Positions 8,743 through 16,159 are shown, counted from the first letter of the stretch. The stretch: 64,000 bases of DNA from Streptomyces sp. ML-6 (GCF_030116705.1 NZ_JAOTIK010000002.1:868001-932000); one strand, 5' to 3'. Notes: generated from the sequence alone by a model not told the origin. Translations and numbers: made by a program.

Positions 8743-8996
8743 GTCACACCACCACCATCAAGAGGTTCGTCATCGACGAGTTCCTGCCCGACCTCGGCAC
8801 CCACGAGCTCGCCGACGACCACGACCTCCTCTCGGACGGCGTCATCGACAGCCTCGGCGTGCTGAAACTGATCGCCTGGGTCGAGGACCACTTCGAACTC
8901 GCCGTCGGCGACGCCGACCTCGACCCCAACAATTTCCGCAGCGTGGCGGCGATCGACGCGTTCATCGCGGACTCCCGCCAGGGGGTGACCGGCTAG
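8739..8996 (+). CDS. Acyl/peptidyl carrier protein
   Basis: An 85-residue carrier protein with the phosphopantetheine site GVIDSLGVLKL; the modified serine is S38. It overlaps the ligase gene by 4 bp (ATGA), which argues that the ligase loads this carrier, and it would present the substrate to the acyl-CoA dehydrogenase, KAS and oxoamine synthase of the same operon. Length and acidity are normal for a free-standing ACP/PCP. It is the only carrier protein seen in cluster 1. Confidence 0.93.
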   Translation: MSHTTTIKRFVIDEFLPDLGTHELADDHDLLSDGVIDSLGVLKLIAWVEDHFELAVGDADLDPNNFRSVAAIDAFIADSRQGVTG

Positions 8997-8998
8997 CC

Positions 8999-10054
8999 AT
9001 GCACGACGCGCTCACCGGGCTGCTCGCACGGCGTCCGGTGGCCGGGCGCGAGACCTGGCGGTCACTGTGGGACCGGCTCGGCGACGGCTCGCTGGACAAG
9101 GAGCAGGCCGTCGCCCTGCTGGCCTCACTGACCACCCGGCTCCCCGGCCCCGAGACCCTGCACGCCCTGCGGGAATCCCTCCTCGAACGGCGACCCGCCG
9201 TCCCCGCCGGCCACTGGCACGGCACCGTCAACGTCGTCGGCACCGGCGGCGGCCCCGCCACCTTCAACATCTCCACGGCCTCCGCGTTCGTCGCGGCGGC
9301 CATGGGCGTACGGGTCGTCAAGTCCGGTTCGCGCGCCTACACCTCCGGCCTCGGCTCGGTCGACCTGCTCGAACGCCTCGGCGTCCGGCCGACCGCCTCG
9401 TACGAACAGACCGAACGGGCCCTGGAACAGTACGGGATCGCCTTCACCGGACCCTTCGTCTACCCGGTCGAACTGGCCCGGCTGGCCCGCACCATCGCCC
9501 CGCTCGGCATGAAACCCTTCGGCCGCTTCCTCAACGCGCTCGGCCCCTTCCTCGCGGACCTGCCCACCACCGCCCAGGTCACCGGCGTCTCGCACACCAT
9601 GCCCCACACCGCGCTGCGCGCCCTGGCGGACCGGGTGACGGACCGGCGGATCTGGCTGACCACCAACCCCGAGGGGGCCGACGAACTCCTGCCCTTCACC
9701 GACAACACCATCCACACCAACGACCCCACCGACCGGGAGATCCTGCTGGAGGCGGGTCAACTGACTGCCCCGGACGGGTCGTTCGACGACCTGCGCCCCG
9801 TCGCGCCCACCGCCGCCGCCGACCACTTCCTGGCCGTGCTCTGCGGCGACACCACCGCCACCACCACCCGGACCCTCTGCCTCAACGCCGCCGCGCTCGC
9901 GGTGGCGAGCGGCCACAGCACCGGCTGGCGTCCCGCCCTCGCGGCCGCCGAACGCGCCGTCGCCGACGGCGCGGCCCGCGAACTGGCCGAACGGATGCGG
10001 GCCCGGACCACCCCCGCAGGGGCAGGAGCCGGAACGGGGGCACGCCGTGGCTGA
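8999..10054 (+). CDS. Anthranilate phosphoribosyltransferase-like protein (TrpD fold) with altered substrate site
   Basis: A 351-residue TrpD-fold protein. The PRPP-binding part is kept: VGTGGG and FNISTASAFVAAA at about residues 78-100, and SVDLLERLG. The anthranilate-binding signature is not: where TrpD has KHGNR this protein has K108-S-G-S111-R112, and the segment that should carry the second anthranilate-contact arginine reads IAPLGMKP. It starts 3 bp after the ACP stop and overlaps the TrpA-like gene by 8 bp. It should still transfer phosphoribose, but perhaps to a different amine. The fold is confident; the substrate is unknown. It is unlikely to be the housekeeping TrpD because of these losses and its location. 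Confidence 0.82.
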   Translation: MHDALTGLLARRPVAGRETWRSLWDRLGDGSLDKEQAVALLASLTTRLPGPETLHALRESLLERRPAVPAGHWHGTVNVVGTGGGPATFNISTASAFVAAAMGVRVVKSGSRAYTSGLGSVDLLERLGVRPTASYEQTERALEQYGIAFTGPFVYPVELARLARTIAPLGMKPFGRFLNALGPFLADLPTTAQVTGVSHTMPHTALRALADRVTDRRIWLTTNPEGADELLPFTDNTIHTNDPTDREILLEAGQLTAPDGSFDDLRPVAPTAAADHFLAVLCGDTTATTTRTLCLNAAALAVASGHSTGWRPALAAAERAVADGAARELAERMRARTTPAGAGAGTGARRG

Positions 10055-10883
10055 ATTCTTCGTACGCGACCACCACAGCACCGGCCCCGGCCTCGCCCTG
10101 TTCCTCAACGCCGGCGACCCGCCCCTCGACGTCCTGGAGGACCTCGTCCTCATGCTCGACGAGGAGGGCGTCGACTGTCTGGAACTCGCCGTCCCCTTCC
10201 CCGACTCCGTCACCGACGGACCGGTCATCCGGCGCTCCGCACGCCGCGCCCTGGACCGGGGCACCGACCTCGGAGGCGTACTGGAGTTCATCGCCCGCGT
10301 CCGCCCCCGGCTGCACCGGCTGCGCATCGCCCTGCTCACCGACTGGAGCCACTCCCTCAAACACCGGGACCTCGCGGACGCCACCCGCGACATCGCCGCG
10401 AGCGGCGCGGACGGACTCCTCGTCCACGCCCTGCCGCCCCGGCTGGGCACCGCGTACCACGCGGCGGCCCGCGCCGCCGGACTGCCCGTCGTGACCACCT
10501 GCTACCAGAACAGCTCCGCGGCGACCATGGACCGGGCCGCGGCCCACGCCTCCGCCTACCTCTACCTCGTGGCCCACTACGGACGCAGCGGCACCGCCCC
10601 CGCTGCGGGACACACCGCGCTGGCCGGCACCGTCGCCGCGCTCCGGGCCCGTACAGCGTCCCCGATAGCCGTCGGCTTCGGGGTCAGGACCCGCGACGAC
10701 GTGGCGGCCGTCCACGCCTGCGGAGCCGATGCCGTGATCATCGGCTCCGCCGGTGTCGAGCGGATCGAGCAAGCCCTCGACGGGGGCGGCGATCCGGTCA
10801 CCGGCTTCCGCGCCTTCGTCCGGTCCGTCCAGCCCGTGCGGCAGGCCGTCGACGCCACCGCACCCGACAGAAACAGGAGTTGA
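10047..10883 (+). CDS. Tryptophan synthase alpha-like lyase (TrpA/BX1-type)
   Basis: A 278-residue TIM-barrel homologue of TrpA, which splits indole-3-glycerol phosphate into indole and glyceraldehyde-3-phosphate. The two catalytic carboxylates are present with the right spacing: E46 in ELAVPFPD and D57 in TDGP, 11 residues apart as Glu49/Asp60 are in the E. coli enzyme. The phosphate-binding end is recognisable (GFGVRTRDDV, IIGSAGV). The usual PDLP motif is replaced by HALP. No trpB lies nearby, so the split product would be released free, as by plant BX1. GTG start inside the TrpD-like gene. Confidence 0.82.
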   Translation: MAEFFVRDHHSTGPGLALFLNAGDPPLDVLEDLVLMLDEEGVDCLELAVPFPDSVTDGPVIRRSARRALDRGTDLGGVLEFIARVRPRLHRLRIALLTDWSHSLKHRDLADATRDIAASGADGLLVHALPPRLGTAYHAAARAAGLPVVTTCYQNSSAATMDRAAAHASAYLYLVAHYGRSGTAPAAGHTALAGTVAALRARTASPIAVGFGVRTRDDVAAVHACGADAVIIGSAGVERIEQALDGGGDPVTGFRAFVRSVQPVRQAVDATAPDRNRS

Positions 10884-10886
10884 GCA

Positions 10887-11261
10887 ATGATCATTCGTGA
10901 CATCGAGGACGTGAAGACCGTCGAGTGGGGCAACGGTCTGAGCCGCCGCTTCCTGCTGGCATCGGACGGCGTCGGCTACTCCCTCACGGACACGGTCGTC
11001 CGGGCCGGCACCAAGTCCCGCCTGGAGTACCGCAACCACCTCGAATCCTGCTACTGCATCGCGGGCTCCGGCGAGGTGGTCGAACTCGACGGCACCTCGC
11101 ACCCGATCACCCCCGGTGTCCTGTACGCGCTCGACAAGCACGACGCCCACTACCTGGTGGCGAGCCCGCACGAGGACCTCCGGCTCGTCTGCGTCTTCAG
11201 CCCGGCGCTCCAGGGCGACGAGGTGCACAGCCTCGACGCGCACGTGTCCTCCGCGTACTGA
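10887..11261 (+). CDS. Ectoine synthase-like cupin (EctC family)
   Basis: A 124-residue single-domain cupin matching EctC in length and across its whole sequence: MIIRDIEDV at the start, FLLASDGVGYS, SRLEYRNHLESCYCI, the GSGEVVELDG turn, and LDKHDAHYL with the conserved cupin histidine. EctC closes N-gamma-acetyl-diaminobutyrate into the tetrahydropyrimidine ectoine by intramolecular dehydration. No ectA, ectB or ectD is adjacent, so this copy is more likely a cyclodehydratase for the pathway product than part of osmolyte synthesis. The ATG lies 3 bp after the TrpA-like stop, with AGGAGT upstream. Confidence 0.85.
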   Translation: MIIRDIEDVKTVEWGNGLSRRFLLASDGVGYSLTDTVVRAGTKSRLEYRNHLESCYCIAGSGEVVELDGTSHPITPGVLYALDKHDAHYLVASPHEDLRLVCVFSPALQGDEVHSLDAHVSSAY

Positions 11262-11288
11262 AGAAAGCACCTATGAAGGCGGTTCCCA

Positions 11289-12434
11289 GTGATCCGATGG
11301 AACACCGACCAGGTCGACCTGCGGGAAGGCCTGGCACGGTGGGGTGAGGCGCTCAGCGCCGACCACCTGGAACAGGACGAGCGCGCCGCGTTCTCCTGGG
11401 ACAAGTGGAAGCTCGTGCAGAAGACGGGCATCCTCGCCCTGCCCTTCGAGGAGCGGTACGGCGGCCTCGGCCAGTCGCTCCTCACCACCATGTACGTGCT
11501 CGAAGGACTCGGCGAGCACTGCCGCGACGCCGGACTGAGCTTCTCGGTGACCACCACCCTGGCCAGCACCGGCGTCCCCCTGGAGAAGTTCGGCACCCCC
11601 GAACAGAAGGAGAGGTACCTGCCCCTGATCTGCTCCGGCGAGATGATCGGCGCCCACGCCATCACCGAGGCGGAAGGCGGCTCCGACGCGATGGCGATGA
11701 CCACGCGCGCGGAGCGGGACGGCGATCACTACGTCCTGACCGGCGGAAAGACCTTCGTCAGCAACGGCCCCGTCGCCGACGTGTTCGTGGTGTACGCCCG
11801 GACCCGTCCCGACGGCGGGGCGCTCGGGGTCACCGCGTTCCTGGTGGACCGCGCCACCCCGGGCCTGGCGGTCGGCGAACCGGTCAAGAAGATGGGTCTG
11901 CGCACCTCGCCGCTGAGCGAGTTGTACTTCGACGGGTGCCGGGTGCCCCGGGACCGGGTCCTGGGCCGGGTGGGGGGCGGATTCATCGTCCTCGACCACG
12001 TGATGAAGCGGGAGATCCTGTTCTCCTTCATCGTCAACGCCGGCGAGATGCGACACCGCCTGGAACGCATCGTGGAGTACGCGAAGACCCGCAAGTCCTT
12101 CGGGCAGCCGATCGGTTCGTACCAGTCGATCGCCAACAAGATCGTCGACACCAAGATCGGCCTGGAGACGGCACGGAAATGGCTGTACGACACCGCGGAA
12201 CGGCTCGTCGCCGGCGAGAACGTCACCACGGACCTGGCCATCGCCAAGCTGCTCACCAGTGAATCCAATCTGGCCAGCAGCATCACCGCCGTCCAGATCT
12301 TCGGAGGACACGGCTACATGACCGAGTACGGGCTCGAACAGGACGTCCGCAACGCGGTGGGCGGCACGATCTACTCGGGCACCAACGAGATCCAGTACAA
12401 CCGGATCGCCTCGATGCTGGGCCTGGGCAAATGA
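11289..12434 (+). CDS. Acyl-CoA dehydrogenase family flavoenzyme, probably acting on an ACP-bound substrate
   Basis: A 381-residue ACAD with all three domains: helical N-terminal domain, FAD/substrate barrel (AHAITEAEGGSDA, VSNGPVADVFVV), and C-terminal helices (AVQIFGGHGYMTEYG, GTIYSGTNEIQ). In the last motif the Glu that serves as base in short/medium-chain enzymes is replaced by Ser. A glutamate at E242 (VMKREIL) lies on the helix that supplies the base in isovaleryl-CoA dehydrogenase-type and prolyl-PCP oxidases. That fits an alpha,beta-oxidation of an aminoacyl-ACP, for example prolyl to pyrrolyl. GTG start; the stop overlaps the TrpF-like start (ATGA). Confidence 0.83.
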   Translation: MIRWNTDQVDLREGLARWGEALSADHLEQDERAAFSWDKWKLVQKTGILALPFEERYGGLGQSLLTTMYVLEGLGEHCRDAGLSFSVTTTLASTGVPLEKFGTPEQKERYLPLICSGEMIGAHAITEAEGGSDAMAMTTRAERDGDHYVLTGGKTFVSNGPVADVFVVYARTRPDGGALGVTAFLVDRATPGLAVGEPVKKMGLRTSPLSELYFDGCRVPRDRVLGRVGGGFIVLDHVMKREILFSFIVNAGEMRHRLERIVEYAKTRKSFGQPIGSYQSIANKIVDTKIGLETARKWLYDTAERLVAGENVTTDLAIAKLLTSESNLASSITAVQIFGGHGYMTEYGLEQDVRNAVGGTIYSGTNEIQYNRIASMLGLGK

Positions 12435-13147
12435 CCCGGGCGCCCGCACCGGTGCTCAAGGTCTGCGGGGCCACGGCCCCGCAGGACATCGAGGTACTGG
12501 CGGCCGCCGGTGCCGACCGTGTCGGACTCTGGCACGGCGTACCCGGCGGCCCGGCCGATCTGCCGGAGCGCGAGCTGACCGCCCTCGCGGCGGCGGCCCG
12601 CGCCACCGGCGTACTCGAACCCGTACTGGTCACCTTCCTCGACGACCCCGATGCCCTGGCCGGTGTCGCGCGCCGCGCCGGGGTGTCCCGGCTGCAACTG
12701 CACGCCTACCAACCCCCGGCCTTCGTGAGGGCGTTGCGCGCGGCACTGCCCGACGCCGTACTGATCAAGGTCCTGCACGTGCGGGACGGCACCTGCCCGG
12801 AGCGCCCGCTGATCGGCGCGTACGAACGGGCGGGCACCGATCTGTTCCTGCTGGACGCGACGTCCGGGGACGGCCGGGTCGGCAGCACCGGGCTGCGACT
12901 GGCCGAGCCCGATGTGCTGGCCCTCGCTGAACGGTTCACGCTGCCGTTCTGGCTGGCCGGCGGCATCACCCCGCGCAGCAGGGCCGACTTCGCCGCCGTC
13001 GCGGACCATCCGCGCTTCCACGGGATCGACGTGGACACCGCGGCCCGTGCCGGGCGGGGCCGTTTCGACGCGGACGCGGTGACCGCCCTGGCCCGTGCCT
13101 GGCGGACCGCCCGGCACCCCGTCCCGCACCCGAAGGAGCACCCATGA
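12431..13147 (+). CDS. Phosphoribosylanthranilate isomerase-like protein (TrpF fold)
   Basis: A 238-residue TIM barrel with TrpF landmarks: the catalytic cysteine C12 in KVCGAT, RLQLHAY for the usual QLHG strand, the catalytic aspartate D142 in LLDATSGDGRVGSTG, LAGGI, and GIDVDTAAR for the C-terminal phosphate site. TrpF performs the Amadori rearrangement of the TrpD product. Both acid/base residues are kept, so Amadori isomerisation of an aminophosphoriboside is likely, whichever aryl or heteroaryl amine it carries. It overlaps both neighbours by 4 bp. Confidence 0.83.
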   Translation: MTRAPAPVLKVCGATAPQDIEVLAAAGADRVGLWHGVPGGPADLPERELTALAAAARATGVLEPVLVTFLDDPDALAGVARRAGVSRLQLHAYQPPAFVRALRAALPDAVLIKVLHVRDGTCPERPLIGAYERAGTDLFLLDATSGDGRVGSTGLRLAEPDVLALAERFTLPFWLAGGITPRSRADFAAVADHPRFHGIDVDTAARAGRGRFDADAVTALARAWRTARHPVPHPKEHP

Positions 13148-13836
13148 CCTCCCGCTTCATCGAGGCCCTGCTGACCGCCGAGCGCCCGCTGATCATGGAG
13201 GTGAAGCGGCGGGACGCCCACGGCATCGACCTCATCGCGGGCCGCACCCCCGCGGACATCGTCGCCGCCTACGAGGCGGCGGGCGCACCGTGCATCTCGG
13301 TGGTGACCGGTCGCTGGTTCGCGGGCACGACCGAACTGCTCAGGGACGTCGCCCGGCTCACCGAACTCCCCCTGCTCCAGAAGGACTTCATCACCCGGCG
13401 CGACCAGATCGCCGCCGCCGGGGAACTCGGCGCCTCGGCCGTCCTGCTCACCGCCGCACTGCTGCCCGCGTCGAGCATGCGCACCCTGGTCGAGACCGCG
13501 CTGCGCACCGGGCTGACCCCGTTCGTGGAGATCACCGACGAGGCGGAACTGGAGGTGGTCCCGCACGCCGGGGAATGCGTGATCGCCGTCAACAACAAGG
13601 ACATCACCGCGCGCGAGCGGGACGCCGGCGACATCGGCCGCAGCCTCGACCTGCTGCCCGCGCTGCGGGCCGCGGGCACCCCCTGCCCGGTCAGCGCCAG
13701 CGCCATCGACAGCCCGGAGAAGGCCGCCCGGCTGCTGGCCGCCGGGTACCGGGGCCTGCTGATCGGCACCGCACTGCTGCGCGCCACCGACCTGCACGCC
13801 TGGCCGACCTCCCCGCACCGCCTGCCCACGGGGTGA
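13144..13836 (+). CDS. Indole-3-glycerol phosphate synthase-like protein (TrpC fold)
   Basis: A 230-residue TIM barrel, slightly shorter than most TrpC proteins because the N-terminal helical extension is reduced. Conserved catalytic positions seen: E19 and K21 in LIMEVKR, K80 in LLQKDFI, E129 in FVEITDE, N150 in AVNNKDI, and a GLLIGTALLR phosphate loop. The usual ESG motif before the last helix reads S184-A-S-A, losing the glutamate, and the SPSKG loop after K21 is replaced by RDAHG. It would carry out the decarboxylative ring closure that makes the indole glycerol phosphate skeleton, or its analogue. Last gene of the operon. Confidence 0.82.
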   Translation: MTSRFIEALLTAERPLIMEVKRRDAHGIDLIAGRTPADIVAAYEAAGAPCISVVTGRWFAGTTELLRDVARLTELPLLQKDFITRRDQIAAAGELGASAVLLTAALLPASSMRTLVETALRTGLTPFVEITDEAELEVVPHAGECVIAVNNKDITARERDAGDIGRSLDLLPALRAAGTPCPVSASAIDSPEKAARLLAAGYRGLLIGTALLRATDLHAWPTSPHRLPTG

Positions 13837-13954
13837 GGGGGCGGAGCGGTGGTGCGCAACGGCTCGATCCGGGCCGCGACCCCCTCGGGGCCCCTCGGGA
13901 CCCGCTGGAGACCCGGCGGAGGCCCGGTGGAGTCCTCCCCGCCCCGTCCCCGCT

Positions 13955-13981
13955 CCCGGCCCGCTCGCGCGAGGGGCCGGG
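13955..13981 (+). terminator. Candidate hairpin terminator of cluster 1
   Basis: A GC-rich stem, CCCGGCCC at 13955-13962 pairing with GGGCCGGG at 13974-13981 across an 11-nt loop, about 120 bp after the last cluster 1 gene. No clear T-run follows, so it is a plausible but unproven transcript end. Confidence 0.4.
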
Positions 13982-14106
13982 GGAGGGCGCTCGAGGACCG
14001 CTCGGGAACGGGTCGAAACCACCTGGTTGTGTTCCGCGCGCCACGCCTATGCTCTCTCCGCTCGCGCGCCGAGCGATCGGCCGAAGTCCACAGTGAGGAC
14101 ACTTCG

Positions 14107-14691
14107 ATGACCGCCAGTCCGTACTCCCCCTACAGCGCTCCCGGCCCCGGTGCGCCGCTTCCGCCGCAGACACCTCCGGTCCGGCCCGGCCGGGCCGCGG
14201 GCATTCTGCTGATGGCGTCCGTCATCGCCGTCGGATTGATGGCCGGTCTGTTCTTCGCCTACGACGTGTCGGTCATGCCCGGCCTCGCCCGTACCGACGA
14301 CCGGGTGTACGCGGAGGCCATGCAGAACTTCAACGAGGTGATCGACACCAGCGGCCTGTTCGTGCTCGTCTTCCTCGGCGCGCTCGCCGTGACGGTGGCC
14401 GTCGCCGTACTCGAGTACCGCAAGGGACACCGCAAGGTCGCCCTGTGGGCGGGGGTCGCCGCCGGCCTCTACGTGGTGGCGCTGCTGGTGACGTTCTCCG
14501 TCAACATCCCCCTGAACAACGAACTCGCCGCGATCGGCAACCCGGTGAAGGCCGGTGACCTGTCGGTCGTCGACAAGTTCAAGGGGACCTGGGAGGCGAC
14601 CAACATCATGCGCACCCTGCTGTGCACCGCGGCCCTGGGCTGCCTGGCGCACAGCCTGAAGCTCCACGGCCGCGCCACTCCCGCGGTCTGA
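14107..14691 (+). CDS. DUF1772 (anthrone-oxygenase-like) membrane protein
   Basis: A 194-residue membrane protein with a Pro/Ser-rich cytoplasmic tail (1-30) and four predicted helices (about 35-55, 82-102, 112-132, 165-182). The pattern MAGLFFAYDVSVMPGL, then FNEVIDTS, then NIPLNNELA and WEATNIMRT is typical of DUF1772, which includes some anthrone oxygenases and many uncharacterised proteins. It is separated from cluster 1 by about 270 bp with a hairpin, and is followed by its own strong terminator, so it is probably monocistronic. A tailoring role for cluster 1 is possible but unsupported. Confidence 0.75.
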   Translation: MTASPYSPYSAPGPGAPLPPQTPPVRPGRAAGILLMASVIAVGLMAGLFFAYDVSVMPGLARTDDRVYAEAMQNFNEVIDTSGLFVLVFLGALAVTVAVAVLEYRKGHRKVALWAGVAAGLYVVALLVTFSVNIPLNNELAAIGNPVKAGDLSVVDKFKGTWEATNIMRTLLCTAALGCLAHSLKLHGRATPAV

Positions 14692-14714
14692 ACGGAACTC
14701 CGGGGGAGCCCCGA

Positions 14715-14760
14715 ACGACGACGAACGGCGTGGCCTTCGGGCCACGCCGTTCGTCGTCGT
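14715..14760 (+). terminator. Long perfect hairpin terminator
   Basis: A perfect 21-bp stem (14715-14735 with 14740-14760) closed by a TTCG tetraloop, 24 bp after the DUF1772 stop. Among the longest perfect stems in the window. Confidence 0.85.
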
Positions 14761-14819
14761 TCTCCTCGGCCCCGTTCGTACCGGGGCCACAGGCCGAGGC
14801 CGTCATCGACCCGCCCCCG

Positions 14820-14957
14820 TCACCGTCGGGTGCCGGGCTTGGGGAGCGGTCGGGGACGGGGGACGGACCGGGGCTTCAGCGGCTGGGGGTTGCGCCCGCC
14901 GCGGTTGAACTCGATGAAGGTGCTGGAACCACGCCGGGCGGTCGTGCTGGCTCGCAT
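14820..14957 (-). CDS. Small basic protein, 45 residues, divergent from TetR gene
   Basis: A short frame with a credible translation signal: GGGGAG five bases before the ATG at 14957. The protein begins MRASTTARRGSSTF, then IEFNRGGRNPQPL, and ends in a Pro/Arg-rich tail; it has no cysteines and no membrane segment. It lies divergent from the TetR gene at 15053, with two palindromes between them, so it could be the repressor's target or an unrelated small gene. I do not recognise a family. The Pro/Arg tail could also be chance reading of GC-rich DNA. Confidence 0.4.
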   Translation of the reverse strand: MRASTTARRGSSTFIEFNRGGRNPQPLKPRSVPRPRPLPKPGTRR

Positions 14958-14984
14958 GTTGACTCCCCTGTGTCGTTGCGATGT

Positions 14985-15026
14985 ACTCCCTTTGGAGTGC
15001 TTCGAATGTAGTACTTCACTTGAAGT
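14985..15026. promoter_or_regulatory. Two palindromes between divergent genes; probable TetR operators
   Basis: ACTCC-CTTT-GGAGT at 14985-14998 and ACTTCA-CT-TGAAGT at 15013-15026 sit in the A/T-richer gap between the small minus-strand gene (start 14957) and the TetR gene (start 15053). The half-sites are related (ACTYC), and the centres are about 28 bp apart. They are natural operator candidates for the TetR protein encoded beside them. Confidence 0.55.
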
Positions 15027-15052
15027 GGTGTCAACGTCCTTGGGAGGTTTCC

Positions 15053-15640
15053 ATGCGTCAGAACCCGGCGCGCAGGGCCGCATTGCTCGACGCGGCCATC
15101 GAAGTACTGGCCCGGGAGGGGTCGCGCGGACTGACCCTGCGGGCCGTGGACACCGGGGCCGGGGTGCCGGTCGGCACCTCCTCCAACTACTTCGCCAACC
15201 GCGCCGAGTTGCTGCGACAGATCATGGAACGCACCACCGAGCGACTGACACCGGATCCGGAGGCGCTCGCCGAGACCATGAAGGCCCCGAAGTCCCCCGA
15301 ACTGGTCGCCCTCCTGCTGCGCCAGGTCCACGAGCGCATGGAGGCGGACCGCAGCAGCTACCTGGCCATGTTGGAACTGCGCATGGAGGGCGTCCGCCGG
15401 CCCGAACTGGGCGCCGAACTCAACAAGCGCCTCCGCGCGACGCTGGAGGACAACATCCGCTTCCACGAGGGGGCGGGCCTGCCCGGCGACCGTATCGCGG
15501 TGATCCTGATGTACCTCGCGGTGCACGGCATGATCGTGGACGACCTCACGGTGCCCGACGTCCTCATGGGCTCGGCGGGCGAGCTGATCGACGAGCTGTG
15601 CGAGCGGCTGCTCCCGCACGGGGCGCGGGAGACCGCCTGA
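15053..15640 (+). CDS. TetR/AcrR-family transcriptional regulator
   Basis: A 195-residue TetR repressor with an N-terminal HTH at about residues 8-55 (AALLDAAIEVLAREG, TLRAVDTGAGVPVGTSSNYF) and an all-helical ligand-binding domain. The ATG at 15053 has GGGAGG eight bases upstream. It probably autoregulates through the palindromes at 14985-15026 and may control the divergent small gene. The ligand is unknown. Confidence 0.88.
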   Translation: MRQNPARRAALLDAAIEVLAREGSRGLTLRAVDTGAGVPVGTSSNYFANRAELLRQIMERTTERLTPDPEALAETMKAPKSPELVALLLRQVHERMEADRSSYLAMLELRMEGVRRPELGAELNKRLRATLEDNIRFHEGAGLPGDRIAVILMYLAVHGMIVDDLTVPDVLMGSAGELIDELCERLLPHGARETA

Positions 15641-15797
15641 GCGACGGTCGTTCCCGCGTTACGGGAGGGGCAGGGGGCGACGGGTGATGCGGGCGATACG
15701 GGTGACACGGGTGCTTTCGAGGGGGCATCCGGTCCTCGGACCGGAGTTTCGGGGTCGGCCCCTGCCCGGGCTCCTGTCCGGATTTCCGCCCGGGTTC

Positions 15798-16004
15798 TCA
15801 GCCGGGGATCTCCGTGCGCTCCCACCACTCGTAGACGGGCAGCCGCCCCTCGGTGGTCTCCTGATGGCGCGTCGTGGCCCTGAAGTGTTCGTATCCGCCG
15901 CGGAACGGGACCTTGACGTCGAGCCCGGGGTCAGGGAGGGGGACGGTGCGGTCGGGGAGATCGTCGGGGCCGCCCTCGAGGACTGCTTTCAGTGCTTCGG
16001 TCAT
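15798..16004 (-). CDS. DUF5988-family small protein
   Basis: A 68-residue protein matching the small actinobacterial DUF5988 family along its whole length: MTEALKAVLEGGPDDLP, DVKVPFRGGYEHF and LPVYEWWERT. The family has no assigned function; members often lie near secondary-metabolite or mobile regions. No partner gene is evident: the TetR gene converges from one side and the 132-residue hypothetical gene diverges on the other. Confidence 0.75.
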   Translation of the reverse strand: MTEALKAVLEGGPDDLPDRTVPLPDPGLDVKVPFRGGYEHFRATTRHQETTEGRLPVYEWWERTEIPG

Positions 16005-16159
16005 GGTCAGAGTGTCCCCAGCGGGCGGCCCGGCTCCTTCGAGACGCGCCGATGGGGGCGCCGTCGCACGCCCCGTCCCACTCCGACGGCGCGCGTGCGT
16101 CCCGGGGACGCCGCCGTCGGCGACCCGGGCCAGGTCAGGTTGGTCGAGGGAGTGGCCGG

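Noticed and set aside
8999..13836. trpD, trpA, trpF and trpC homologues read as the primary tryptophan operon
   Set aside because: trpB and trpE are absent, signature residues are altered, and the genes are translationally interleaved with ACP, EctC and ACAD genes under a SARP.
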